This document shows, one piece after another, positions 26,622 to 36,800 of a DNA stretch of 64,000 nucleotides. The stretch's first letter is position 1; every line of letters begins with the position of its first letter. The notes beneath the pieces are model-generated. The model saw only the letters and a list, made by a program, of their open reading frames with translations. It did not search any database and was not told where the DNA came from. Both the position numbers and the translations under genes were made by a program. The stretch covers positions 1 through 64,000 of the forward strand of contig JAJEAH010000068.1 of assembly GCA_022824225.1 (NCBI GenBank), in the 5' to 3' direction. The stretch comes from Chloroflexota bacterium (GTDB taxonomy: Bacteria; Chloroflexota; UBA11872; VXOZ01).

Positions 26622-27698
26622 GTGCCACGACCACCGCAGAAACGCATTCTCACCGGCATGCGCACCACCGGCGCCGCGCATCTCGGCCACTACGCCGGCG
26701 CCTTGCGCAACTGGGTCGAAATGCAGGGCGAGTATGAGTGTTATTTCCTGCTCGCCGACGTGCAGGCCTTCAGCACGCATTTCGACGACCCGCGCCGCAT
26801 CGTCGATTCCGTATACGAGATGGTGCTCGATTGGCTGGCCGTGGGCCTGGACCCAACCCGGCAAACGAACATCCACTTCGTGCTGCAGAGCCAGATTCAG
26901 GAATTGACGGAACTGACCACGTATTTCTCCATGCTCACACCCATGGCGTACGTGGAGCGCAACCCGACCATCAAGAGCGAGCGCGAGCAGTACGGCGACC
27001 GCGCCGGCAACTTGGGCTTCTACAACTACCCGGTATCACAGGCAGCCGACGTCCTGCTCTTCACGCCGCCGCCGCCCCACCAGAAGGGCGACGAGCTCTG
27101 CGTGCCGGTGGGTGAAGACCAACTGCCGCTGCTCGAACTCACCAACGATATTGCCGGCTGGTTCAACCGAACGTATGACCGCGTATTTCTGGAGTGCACG
27201 CATCGTCTCAGCGAAGTGCCGCGCCTCATGGGCACCGACGGTCAAGCCAAGATGAGCAAGAGCTTGGGCAACGTCATCCTGCTCAGCGACGACACGGAAA
27301 CGGTCCAGAAGAAGGTCATGAGCATGTACACCGACCCCACGCGGCTGCGCGCAACCGACCCCGGCCACGTGGAGGGCAACCCGGTCTTCATGTACCACGA
27401 CGCTTTCAATCCAGACGTGGCGGAAGTGGACGAACTCAAGGACCGCTACCGCAAGGGCCGGGTGGGCGACGTGGAGGTAAAGCGCAAGCTGATCGCGGCC
27501 TTGAACGGCATGCTCGATCCCATCCGCGACCGGCGCAACGCCTTTGCCCAAGACCCGGACATCGTGCCGGCGGTCTTGCAGGGCGGCATCGAGCAGACGC
27601 GCCGGGTGGGCGGCGAGACCATGGCTCACGCCCGCGCCGCAATGTACATCGACTATCCGCAATTGCTGAAACCGCACGCGGTTGCCGGCAAGCCGTAA
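26622..27698 (+). CDS. trpS: Tryptophanyl-tRNA synthetase
   Basis: 358 aa; TGMRTTGAAHLGHYAGAL (HIGH-like), GTDGQAKMSKSLGN (KMSKS); GTG start, AGGAGG RBS. Confidence 0.93.
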   Translation: MPRPPQKRILTGMRTTGAAHLGHYAGALRNWVEMQGEYECYFLLADVQAFSTHFDDPRRIVDSVYEMVLDWLAVGLDPTRQTNIHFVLQSQIQELTELTTYFSMLTPMAYVERNPTIKSEREQYGDRAGNLGFYNYPVSQAADVLLFTPPPPHQKGDELCVPVGEDQLPLLELTNDIAGWFNRTYDRVFLECTHRLSEVPRLMGTDGQAKMSKSLGNVILLSDDTETVQKKVMSMYTDPTRLRATDPGHVEGNPVFMYHDAFNPDVAEVDELKDRYRKGRVGDVEVKRKLIAALNGMLDPIRDRRNAFAQDPDIVPAVLQGGIEQTRRVGGETMAHARAAMYIDYPQLLKPHAVAGKP

Positions 27699-27771
27699 AA
27701 CACGATGCCGGACGTCCTGCTGCAGTCAGGCGCGGGCGGCCCGGCAGTAACCACCTACAGGAGCACACTGC

Positions 27772-28971
27772 ATGGCAACTACCCCACCCCTCACCGTACG
27801 GGGGCAATTCGGTCCCTACGGCGGGCGGTACGTGCCCGAAACCGTCATACCGGCGCTGGAAGAGCTGGAAGCAGCGTACGCCGGCATTGCCGACGACGCG
27901 GCATTCCAACACGAGCTGGACGACCTGCTGGACCACTTCGTGGGACGGCCCACGCCTCTGTATCATGCCGCGCGCTTGAGCGCCGAAATCGGCGGCGCGC
28001 AGATGTACCTCAAGCGTGAAGACCTGGCGCACACCGGCGCGCACAAGATCAACAACGCCCTGGGCCAGGCGCTGCTTGCCAAGCGCATCGGACGCTCCCG
28101 CATCATTGCCGAAACCGGCGCGGGACAGCACGGCGTGGCTACGGCCGCCGCCTGCGCCATGCTCGGCCTGGAGTGCATCGTCTACATGGGCGAGTTGGAC
28201 GTCCACCGCCAGGCCCTGAACGTCTTTCGCATGAAACTGCTGGGCGCTACGGTGGTGCCGGTCACGTCCGGCAGCAAGACGCTCAAGGATGCCATCAACG
28301 AGACCATCCGCGACTGGGTCACCAACGTGGAGACCACCCACTACATTATCGGCTCCGTGGTGGGACCGCATCCCTATCCCACCATCGTGCGCGACCTGCA
28401 GAGCATCATCGGCGCGGAAGCCCGCGAGCAGTGCCTGGCGCAGCTTGGCCGCCTGCCCGACTACGTGGTGGCGTGCGTGGGCGGCGGCAGCAACGCCATG
28501 GGCATCTTCCATCCTTTCGTGGCTGACGCAGCCGTGCGCTTGGTCGGCGTGGAAGCCGCCGGTCACGGCATCGAAACCGGCGAGCACGCGGCAACTCTGG
28601 TGGCCGGTTCGCCCGGCACGCTCCACGGCGCCAAGAGCTACCTGCTGCAGGACGACGAGGGCCAAATCTACGAACCCCACAGCATCTCCGCCGGCCTGGA
28701 CTATCCCGGCGTCGGCCCCGAACACAGCTACTTGAAAGACCTTGGCCGGGCGGAATACGTGGGCGTGACCGACCAACAGGCCTTAGAAGGCTTCCAGCAC
28801 CTTTGCCGGACCGAGGGCATCATCCCGGCGTTGGAACCCGCCCACGCCATGTACCACGCCGCGCAGTTGGCAAGCGAACTCCCGCAGGATCAGACTGTGC
28901 TGATAAACCTCTCCGGCCGGGGCGACAAGGACATGACCATCGTGGCCGAGGGACTGGGGGTGGCGCTGTGA
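27772..28971 (+). CDS. trpB: Tryptophan synthase beta chain
   Basis: 399 aa; [42 protein letters not shown]. Confidence 0.96.
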   Translation: MATTPPLTVRGQFGPYGGRYVPETVIPALEELEAAYAGIADDAAFQHELDDLLDHFVGRPTPLYHAARLSAEIGGAQMYLKREDLAHTGAHKINNALGQALLAKRIGRSRIIAETGAGQHGVATAAACAMLGLECIVYMGELDVHRQALNVFRMKLLGATVVPVTSGSKTLKDAINETIRDWVTNVETTHYIIGSVVGPHPYPTIVRDLQSIIGAEAREQCLAQLGRLPDYVVACVGGGSNAMGIFHPFVADAAVRLVGVEAAGHGIETGEHAATLVAGSPGTLHGAKSYLLQDDEGQIYEPHSISAGLDYPGVGPEHSYLKDLGRAEYVGVTDQQALEGFQHLCRTEGIIPALEPAHAMYHAAQLASELPQDQTVLINLSGRGDKDMTIVAEGLGVAL

Positions 28972-29795
28972 GCCGCCTTGCCGCGACCTTTGCCCAAACC
29001 AGAGCCGAGAACCGCGCCGCGCTCATCACGTTCGCCACGGTGGGCTATCCCTCACCCGCAGACACCAAACACGTCGTCTCCGCGCTGCTTGCCGGCGGCT
29101 CGGACGTAGTGGAACTGGGCATCCCCTTTTCCGATCCCCTCGCCGACGGCGCCACCATTCAACACGCATCGCAAATCGCCCTGGAACAGGGCACGAAACT
29201 GCAAATGGCGTTTGACCTGGTGCGCGAATTGCGAGCGGAAGGCGTGACCACCCCGCTCGTCTTCATGGGCTATTACAATCCCTTCTTGCATTACGGTCTG
29301 GAGCGGGTCGTCGCTGAAGCGGAAGAGATCGGGCTTGACGGCTTCATCGTGCCGGACTTGCCGCCGGAAGAGGGTCAGGAGTTTGCCGCTCTCGCCACAG
29401 CGCGGGGCCTCGACCTCGTCCCGCTCCTGGCCCCAACCAGCACGGAATCGCGCATCCAAGCCAACGTGCAGGCCGGCAGTGGCTTCGTCTATTGCGTCTC
29501 GCTTACCGGCGTTACCGGCGCCCGCGAGCAGATCTCCGCCACGCTGCCGGAATTCCTCGGCCGCGTGCGCAAGCACACCGACCTGCCGCTGGCGGTAGGC
29601 TTTGGCGTGTCTCGGCCCGAGCACGTGGCCACGATTGCGCAGATAGCTGAAGGCGTGGTCAGCGCGAGCGCTTTGATCAACGTCTTGGATGAGACTCCCG
29701 TCGCCCAGCGCTACGACGTGCTGGCAGACCTGGTGCGCGCCATGCGCGCGGCTACTGTCCGCACGGAGACGCCGGTGAAAGGCACAACACCATGA
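28968..29795 (+). CDS. trpA: Tryptophan synthase alpha chain
   Basis: [32 protein letters not shown] start at 28968 in GTGA overlap with trpB; upstream part of ORF 28803..29795 trimmed. Confidence 0.95.
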   Translation: MSRLAATFAQTRAENRAALITFATVGYPSPADTKHVVSALLAGGSDVVELGIPFSDPLADGATIQHASQIALEQGTKLQMAFDLVRELRAEGVTTPLVFMGYYNPFLHYGLERVVAEAEEIGLDGFIVPDLPPEEGQEFAALATARGLDLVPLLAPTSTESRIQANVQAGSGFVYCVSLTGVTGAREQISATLPEFLGRVRKHTDLPLAVGFGVSRPEHVATIAQIAEGVVSASALINVLDETPVAQRYDVLADLVRAMRAATVRTETPVKGTTP

Positions 29796-30598
29796 TGCAA
29801 CTCGCCTGCTCGACGCTCTGCTTCACGCAGCTTTCGCTGGCTGACGCATTGGCGCGGAGCGCGGCGCTCGGTTTCACGTACGTCGACCTGGGCGTGCAAG
29901 CGTGGGCGCACGTGAGCGCGCCGGAACTCGTCAGCTCGGGCGAACATTTCGCGGCTTCGTTGCGCGCGGACGCGGCGAACGCCGGCGTCGCCGTCTGCAC
30001 GATGAACGTCGGTCTGGAGCGGGACGTGGATCAGACACTCGCGGAGCAGACGGCAGCCGTGAGCGCGCTGGCCGCCTCACTTGACTTGACCGCGATTTGC
30101 ATCAATGCCCCGGCCAATGACGTGACGCTCGCGGACGCCGTGGCTGAGTTGACGCCCCTAGCGGACATTGCCGCCCGGCACGGCGTCATGCTCTGCCTGG
30201 AAACGCACGTCAACTGTCTCACGGAAACGCCGCCCGTCGCCGCCCGACTTGCCGGGGCCGTCCCCAATCTCGGGCTGGCCCTGGACCCCTCCCACTTCTA
30301 CGGCGGGCCGTGGCAGGGCAAGGACATGGCGGCGGCGTATCCGCACACCCACATCGTGCACTTGCGAGACGCAACTATCTCACCGCCTGCGCTCAAGGTA
30401 CCCGCCGGCACGGGAGACGTGGACTTTGCCGGCATGCTGCGACATCTTGCCGAACAAGGGTACGCTGGCCCGCTCGCCGTAGAGTACATTGACAGCGGCT
30501 TCACCGCCAATACGTACCCCGATCACGTGGCGCAGGTGGCGGGCATGGCCGCGCTAGCGCGGTCCTTGCTGGCGGAGCTAGACGTGCATTGTGCCTGA
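29792..30598 (+). CDS. Sugar phosphate isomerase/epimerase (TIM barrel)
   Basis: 268 aa; LCLETHVN, LALDPSHFYGGPWQGKDM, VHLRDATISPPALKVPAGTGDVDFAGML; ATGA overlap with trpA. Confidence 0.8.
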   Translation: MMQLACSTLCFTQLSLADALARSAALGFTYVDLGVQAWAHVSAPELVSSGEHFAASLRADAANAGVAVCTMNVGLERDVDQTLAEQTAAVSALAASLDLTAICINAPANDVTLADAVAELTPLADIAARHGVMLCLETHVNCLTETPPVAARLAGAVPNLGLALDPSHFYGGPWQGKDMAAAYPHTHIVHLRDATISPPALKVPAGTGDVDFAGMLRHLAEQGYAGPLAVEYIDSGFTANTYPDHVAQVAGMAALARSLLAELDVHCA

Positions 30599-31063
30599 CA
30601 CCGCTACGCGGCAATTTCCGGAAACTCCCGGACTGAACACCGCTCGTTCGAATCGCCATGTGGTATCTGGGTCTCAGCCGCGTGTGGATGCAGACAGACG
30701 TGACGGAGGATCGATTGGCAGGCAAGTAGGCGTGGGCCGCAAGCCCCTATTGGCATTCTCTAAGTAGCCGGCGGGTTCTCGCCATGACTGGCGGACGCGC
30801 ACCTGCTATACTCCCAGTATTCCCTGTCCGTTTCGATACCTGCCCCATGGGCGCGTTCGCTCGCCTTTACTGAAATGGTTGGCAGTGCGTCAGAGCGCAC
30901 GGTCGCGTATAATCGCATGGTCGCATAGCAACTGCACGGTCGCGTAGAATGGGCGCAACCGCCCGAATGCCCATCCGAAACGTGTCCGGGTGCTTGCCAG
31001 GTCTCGTCTGTTTCCGGCCTTACCAGCTATCCGCCGCTCATCCCGTGAGCTAAACAAGCGCAG

Positions 31064-32353
31064 GTGTCTATGGCAGCCACCACGGCCGTCGCCACTCCCG
31101 ATCGTCCCAGGCTTCTGGCAGTCGGAAGCTGGGTGCTCTACGACTTGGCCAACACGATATTCTCCATGAATATCGTGTCACTCTATTTCTCGTTGTGGAT
31201 CGTCAACGACATGGGAGGCAAGGACAGCGACTATGGGCTGGCCAATAGCTTCTCCATGTTCGTCGTCTTTCTGGTCGCGCCGTTCCTGGGGGCGCTCTCC
31301 GATCAAACGCCCCGGCGCATCCCGTTTCTCATTGCCTCGACGTTGGCGTGCTGCGCGGCGACGTTTTTGCTGGGCACGACCGGTGTCTTCCTCGCGCTCC
31401 TGATCTTCATCGTTGCCAACGTCTTCTACCAGTCCGGCCTGATCTTCTACGACGCGCTTTTGCCTGAGGTGAGCACGCCGGAGAACCGCGGGCGCGTGGG
31501 CGGCATTGGCGTCGGCATCGGCTACATGGGATCGTTCATTGGCGTGGTCATGGGCTTGATCGTCTTGGAAAGCAATCCGGACGCGCGGCCACTGGTCTTC
31601 AAGCTCACAGCAGTCCTCTTCCTCCTCTTTGCAATTCCCTGCTTCCTGTGGGTGCGTGAAAAGCCGCGCGCGGGCAAGATAGTGCTGGGCAAGGAGGCCG
31701 CCGGTCGTGCCCTGCGCGATCTACGCGCCACGCTCACCCGTCTCAACGCGCTGCCCAACCTGCGCCGTTTCTTGATTGGACGCGTGTTCTATACCGATGC
31801 GGCCAACACCTTCATCATCTTCATGGGCATCTACCTGACGAACGAGGTGGGGTTCAACGACACAGAGGTGCAGATTGCGTTGATGACAGGGATACTCGGA
31901 GCCACGGTGGGCGGGTTGTCCTGGGGTTTCGTCGTAGACGCCATTGGGCCGCGGCCATCCCTGCTCATCGTGATCGGCCTCTGGTCCCTCGTCATCACGC
32001 TGACGTTCTCGGTGCCGCTCTTCGGCTTAGCGCAGGCCATTCTCTGGGCCGTAGCCCCGCTGGGCGGCTACGCGCTCGGCAGCACCTGGGCCGCCGACCG
32101 GCCCCTGATGCTGCGCCTGGCGCCACACCAAAACATCGGCCAGTTTTACGGCCTGTACGCGATGGTCGGGCGCTTTGCCGCCATTGTCGGACCGCTCATC
32201 TGGGCGCTGATCGTCGATGGGCTGGGCTGGGGTCGTCCCATTGCCGTTGCCGCCTTCTTGCCCATGATGGCGGTTGCCGCGTGGTTCATCTTCCGCGTCG
32301 ATGACACGGCGGACCTGGGCGAAGAGCTAGAGGAGACCCTTCAGCCCACGTAA
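31064..32353 (+). CDS. MFS transporter, UMF1/Atg22-like
   Basis: 429 aa; GSWVLYDLANTIFSMNIVSLYFSLWIV, FLGALSDQTPRRIPFL, multiple TM segments. Confidence 0.85.
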   Translation: MSMAATTAVATPDRPRLLAVGSWVLYDLANTIFSMNIVSLYFSLWIVNDMGGKDSDYGLANSFSMFVVFLVAPFLGALSDQTPRRIPFLIASTLACCAATFLLGTTGVFLALLIFIVANVFYQSGLIFYDALLPEVSTPENRGRVGGIGVGIGYMGSFIGVVMGLIVLESNPDARPLVFKLTAVLFLLFAIPCFLWVREKPRAGKIVLGKEAAGRALRDLRATLTRLNALPNLRRFLIGRVFYTDAANTFIIFMGIYLTNEVGFNDTEVQIALMTGILGATVGGLSWGFVVDAIGPRPSLLIVIGLWSLVITLTFSVPLFGLAQAILWAVAPLGGYALGSTWAADRPLMLRLAPHQNIGQFYGLYAMVGRFAAIVGPLIWALIVDGLGWGRPIAVAAFLPMMAVAAWFIFRVDDTADLGEELEETLQPT

Positions 32354-32629
32354 ACTGCCCAAACCACGTGCACTAACTCCGGTGTCTTGCGGCGCTGGGC
32401 GCGCCACCCCCGGCCGCACCATGGCCTGCAGCGCAACTGTCCCCAAGCTCAGTTCAATGCTACACGATGGCGGCGCTCCCCGGTGTCACTGCGGGGCCAA
32501 CGGACGGGCTGTGCACTCTGGCACGTTAGCCTTACGTTAAACTTTCCTTCATGTTGCTCTCATACTCGTGGCGCATCCTTGAAGTATAGGATCACGAGCG
32601 GCAGTGCAAACAGAAGGAGGCTTGAGAGC

Positions 32630-32902
32630 ATGTCCCTGCGCCGCTTAGAGCAAGAGTTGGAAGAGACGCCCGACACGCGCTACCAAGACCTGCGGGGCTT
32701 GCGGGTGTACGACCAGGACAACCACTTGCTGGGCACGATACGCGCGGTATTGGTTGACACGACAAGCAATGAAACAGTGTACGCCGAGATCGCGTCTTCC
32801 AGCATATTAGGATTGGGCAGCCGCCGCCGCATGGTGCGCCGGAATCGGTTGCACCACAACGCCCGCGGCCTGCGGTTGGCGCGGTCTCAGTCCTACAGGT
32901 AG
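32630..32902 (+). CDS. PRC-barrel-like small protein
   Basis: MSLRRLEQELEETPDTRYQDLRGLRVYDQDNHLLGTIRAVLVDTTSNETVYAEIASS; AAGGAGG RBS; ORF 32387..32902 trimmed to this ATG. Confidence 0.6.
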   Translation: MSLRRLEQELEETPDTRYQDLRGLRVYDQDNHLLGTIRAVLVDTTSNETVYAEIASSSILGLGSRRRMVRRNRLHHNARGLRLARSQSYR

Positions 32903-32907
32903 GCGTC

Positions 32908-33936
32908 CTACAAATAGGTGGTGAAGAAGTCGAAGGCTTTGGCGCCGCTGAACTGGTGCCCGCCATCGAATTCGTCACGCCAGAGGCTTTCCGAAACATC
33001 CGCCGCTGCGTAGATGCTCGCCAAGTGCGCATACGCTTCCCTGGCGGCGGCGATCGGGAAGCCGCCGTCTTGTATGCCGGACTCGATGAGGAGCGGCCGC
33101 GGCGCAATCAAACCGCAGAGGTCCGAGACCTCAGCGTACTTTAGGACTCCAGGGACGAACTGCGAGCCACAGAAGTTGCCTTGGGTGAGCGCGTATTGCT
33201 TGAAGGTCGTAAGGTAGCACACCACGGCAGCGGCTTTCACGCGTTCGTCCACGGCCGCCAGGTACGTCGAGCGCGTACCCCCAAACGAGAGGCCGATGCA
33301 ACCCAGCCGTTCCGCGTCTACCTCCGGTCGGCTTGCCAGGTAGTCAAGACCCCGCATGTCGTCCCAGGTGTTGAGCGCCATCAAGTTCATCCCAAAGAGA
33401 AACGTCTTGATGCCGTTCACGTTGCAGCCGTCGCGGTTGCCGTAGCGCCGGAATTCTTCACTGCGCTCCCCAAAGCCGCGGGCGTCCGGACACAGGGTGA
33501 CAAAACCCCGTTTGGCAAGCTGCAGGCCGTAGTCATAGTTGGCGCGTTGTATCGTGCGGGCCCTTTCTTCCTCGCCGTAGTCCACGTGGGCCACGTTATC
33601 CTTGCCGTGTACCCCGTGTCCGTGCAAGCAAATGATGCCGGGGGCGGGCTGCGCCGCATTCTCCGGGATCAAGAGCCACGCCGGGACCTGTACGTCCTCC
33701 GCAGAGGTATACACCACTTTCTCGTAGTGCACGCCGAATTGCTCGCGCTCCTCCACGACGTGGGCGTCCAACGGCACGTGATCGGGAAACGGCTCCATGA
33801 GATCGAGCAGCCGCGCCCGCAACTGCTGTTGCCACGTGTACCACTCCGCACGGCTTTCGCCGGCAAAATGCAGCAGCGGCGGATGCTTTTCGTAGTGCGC
33901 CAGAATGTATGTGTCAAAGTCGTATACGTCGCTCAC
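32908..33936 (-). CDS. Alpha/beta hydrolase (acetyl xylan esterase/dienelactone hydrolase-like)
   Basis: 342 aa; GIICLHGHG, RLGCIGLSFGGTRSTYLAAVD nucleophile elbow, IAPRPLLIESG, DGGHQF. Confidence 0.85.
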   Translation of the reverse strand: MSDVYDFDTYILAHYEKHPPLLHFAGESRAEWYTWQQQLRARLLDLMEPFPDHVPLDAHVVEEREQFGVHYEKVVYTSAEDVQVPAWLLIPENAAQPAPGIICLHGHGVHGKDNVAHVDYGEEERARTIQRANYDYGLQLAKRGFVTLCPDARGFGERSEEFRRYGNRDGCNVNGIKTFLFGMNLMALNTWDDMRGLDYLASRPEVDAERLGCIGLSFGGTRSTYLAAVDERVKAAAVVCYLTTFKQYALTQGNFCGSQFVPGVLKYAEVSDLCGLIAPRPLLIESGIQDGGFPIAAAREAYAHLASIYAAADVSESLWRDEFDGGHQFSGAKAFDFFTTYL

Positions 33937-33950
33937 AGCAATCTTCTCCC

Positions 33951-36296
33951 TTAGTCTTCATTCGCTCCATCGCCAGTCGTATGGGTGCCTTCCCAAGCCC
34001 TTTCCGCTACCGGGGAACGCTGTCCTGTCGTAATGCGCGCAAGCGCATAGCCGGGCAGTTCATAGACCGCTATGCAACTCTCCCCAATCCGGCCACCATT
34101 CTCCATGAAGTCTATCTCGAATTCCTCGAATCCTTCCTCCCTGCGGTCGTCGGGCAGGTTTTCCAGGTCCGTAGGGGCAGTCTGCAGGAAGAACGGCGCC
34201 GTAGTGTCTTCCGTGCTGCACGCGGCCTTAGTGTACATGATTGTGTCTCGGACGACATACACCGCAAAGTTGGACTGGACAATTGGTTCCCCGGCTTCCG
34301 CAATGAGCCGGTCTCGGTATTCCCGCGTGTAGGAATTTCCCATCCAGCTCTGCCCCGTTTGGTAAAGAGTGTATTGACCGGCGCGAATACGGCCGTACGA
34401 AACGTTTGGCAGCGCCCGTGTCGTTACACATGTTTCCCCAATAGTAATACCCGCGCCCTGCGGGAATTCAAAGTCTAAGGTGTGATGAACTCTGGGACCT
34501 TTCTCATTGGGAAAGATGTGCATGATGAATTTTGCCTGCGTGTCTTTCTCAGTGCACGGCGTCTTCTCAAACACCAGGATGCGTTCGTTGAGAAGGAAGA
34601 CATTGAATTCGGAGGCGATGAGCAGTTCGCTCTTCACCGGCTCAGAGCTTTCGGGTGGATCATCGAGCAGGATTCGATACCAGCGCGGCACATCCTGAGC
34701 CAGGTATTGGTTTATGATGGGGCCGGACACCAGGTGTGCCGTCGAAGACTCCAACCCAAACCGATCATAGCGATAAGTCCCAAAGTCGCGTTGGCTGTTC
34801 GCGTTCGCCAAGTTGATTACCGGCCCAAACGACCCCACCGCCAGTACCGCGACAATTAAGGCCGCAAGCGAGCGCCCCCGGATTTTGCCCGCGCGTGACG
34901 CCCCCCTTGGCGGGGCGCCGGCGATGGTATCGGCGCAGTAGAAGCTGAGCACCGCCAGGGACGGTATCAAGCCACGCATCACGAGGTCATTGTGCAGGCC
35001 AAAGTAGTAGAGGGGCAGAAGCAAGAGCGTGAGCAAAGCGGGAATGAAGAACGGCTGACGCAGGAGAGCCGGTCGTTTGAGCACAAGCAGAGCCGCTAGC
35101 AACAGGAACTCAAACACATACAGGAGTGGCAAGCCTCGCACGACGTTGAGCCTGCCGGCAAACTCCCACAACCAAAAGTGTGGTATGTCGCCGGTGTCGA
35201 TTGTCAGGAATGCGAATAGCAGCGCCGCCAACGGTACGCCCACAACCAGGTTCTGCCAGCTCAAGAACGGCCGCACGCCATTGCCGTAGAGCAAAGCCGC
35301 AACGAACGGCAGCAGCCCAATTGCGACAAATGGCGACCAGAAGACGCTGGCGCCCACCACAACACCGGAGACGGCAAGAAACCGCCGGTGTTCGCGCAGT
35401 TGGACCAATAGGAGGACGCAGAGCACACCCGCCATGAAGTGCTGCGGCACCCACATGAGGCCTACCATGTGGGACAAGAACTGGACTTTCACCTCCCAAT
35501 ACCGGTCCCACTCTAAGAAGCCGCGACCCAGCGAAAGATCCGGCCAGCCATGGAGGTCTAACCGAAATTCAAGCCATTGCCAACCCTCGAACAGCCCAAC
35601 GGTGACAATGTCCATACCGCTGAAGAAAACGAAGACAGCGGCGGCAGCGAGCGACCTCCAGCCAGCAAACCCTCTCGTGAAGAGGGCCAACATCAGCGCG
35701 ACGCCGCACCACGTCCAAAGCGGGACCGCCCAGTTCAGGCTCGCAACGCCAAGCCACTTGCCAATGAAGCCCGGGACCATGTAGTAACCCAGGTAATAGC
35801 GGAGTAGACTGCCGGTCAATTCCACGTCACCCGGGAAGTAGACGGCCATATCCGACACCCAGAGGGGCAACGATACCGGCCAATCTCCACGCGCGAGATC
35901 GAGAAACACGCCGCGGTGCTTCGGCCAGTCAAGATTGAAGACGTTGAAGACGCCGCCGGCCGCCGTGGCCATCACCCAAGCCGCCGCTATGAGCATGAGC
36001 GCCACGTGCAGTGGGCGCACCGAAACCCGCCAAGAGCCCGCAAGCCCACGCCACAGCGCGAGCACGACCGCCGCCGCCGCCGGAACACCCACCCACCACT
36101 CATGCCATCCCACAAGCCAGATGACGACCGGCAACATGAGGTAGACGATGGCAAGCCGATGCAAGAGGGGAATCGCATCGGCACTCTGATTCCCGGCGCT
36201 GGGTGGGCCCAGGAACAATCTCCGCGACACCGCGGCGCAGAGTCGCAAATGGTCTCCGCCACGGAATCCAGGGGCAACGGGAACGAATCTACGCAT
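33951..36296 (-). CDS. Large polytopic membrane protein with duplicated Cys-containing C-terminal module (paralog 2)
   Basis: 781 aa; similar throughout to 5316-7568 (HRLAIVYLMLPVVIWLVGW, YYLGYYM, LNWAVPLWTWCG, FFSGMDIV, WVPQH, RIRAGQ/RITTGQ repeats). Confidence 0.7.
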   Translation of the reverse strand: MRRFVPVAPGFRGGDHLRLCAAVSRRLFLGPPSAGNQSADAIPLLHRLAIVYLMLPVVIWLVGWHEWWVGVPAAAAVVLALWRGLAGSWRVSVRPLHVALMLIAAAWVMATAAGGVFNVFNLDWPKHRGVFLDLARGDWPVSLPLWVSDMAVYFPGDVELTGSLLRYYLGYYMVPGFIGKWLGVASLNWAVPLWTWCGVALMLALFTRGFAGWRSLAAAAVFVFFSGMDIVTVGLFEGWQWLEFRLDLHGWPDLSLGRGFLEWDRYWEVKVQFLSHMVGLMWVPQHFMAGVLCVLLLVQLREHRRFLAVSGVVVGASVFWSPFVAIGLLPFVAALLYGNGVRPFLSWQNLVVGVPLAALLFAFLTIDTGDIPHFWLWEFAGRLNVVRGLPLLYVFEFLLLAALLVLKRPALLRQPFFIPALLTLLLLPLYYFGLHNDLVMRGLIPSLAVLSFYCADTIAGAPPRGASRAGKIRGRSLAALIVAVLAVGSFGPVINLANANSQRDFGTYRYDRFGLESSTAHLVSGPIINQYLAQDVPRWYRILLDDPPESSEPVKSELLIASEFNVFLLNERILVFEKTPCTEKDTQAKFIMHIFPNEKGPRVHHTLDFEFPQGAGITIGETCVTTRALPNVSYGRIRAGQYTLYQTGQSWMGNSYTREYRDRLIAEAGEPIVQSNFAVYVVRDTIMYTKAACSTEDTTAPFFLQTAPTDLENLPDDRREEGFEEFEIDFMENGGRIGESCIAVYELPGYALARITTGQRSPVAERAWEGTHTTGDGANED

Positions 36297-36549
36297 GTGC
36301 TGGGTTACGGATTTCTAGCCGCCGTTCGCTCAAGAATGGGTCTTCGTCGCCTCGCTGCCGAGTTCACGCTCAACAAAGTGGTTTCAGTCCCCGTCTATCT
36401 GTGCGAGACTAATTGCCGCCATTCAGTTCTTCGCCACTCCCGTCCCAATGCTGGGACAAACTCAAGCCTAGGCTTACGTGCCAAGGACACTGCTGATTCG
36501 GCCAAGGGCGCGTGTCGGCTCAACCGGTGCCGGACGGCGCCGGTCATAG

Positions 36550-36800
36550 CCACCGGTGACTTTGAGGCGGCCGCAGCCAGCATCCAACCGCACGCCGTCA
36601 AGAGCAACGCAACGCCAGCCGACTCAGAGACCCGCCAATACGGGCCGCGTTGCGTCCGCCGCCATGACTGGCGCAAAGATCTCTAACCACCCCGCCAACC
36701 GGGTCAGCACCGCCGGCATCGCGTAGATGATAGCAAGCCGGTGCGCGAGAGGAATCCGTTCGGAAGGTCCACCTTTTAGCTGGCCTTGGTCGAGGAGCCG
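36550..36800 (-). pseudogene. Degraded N-terminal fragment of a third copy of the polytopic membrane protein family
   Basis: Frame 1: IPLAHRLAIIYAMPAVLTRLAGWLEIFAPVMAADATRPVLAGL*; frame 2: GPYWRVSESAGVALLLTACGWMLAAAA; align to IPLLHRLAIVYLMLPVVIWLVGW...LAGSWRVSVRPLHVALMLIAAAWVMATAA with a frameshift. Confidence 0.75.

Noticed and set aside
27436-28776. 446 aa minus-strand ORF
   Set aside because: Antisense to trpB/trpS.
30645-30665. GTTCGAATCG, resembling a tRNA T-arm
   Set aside because: No acceptor, D or anticodon arm could be arranged around it.
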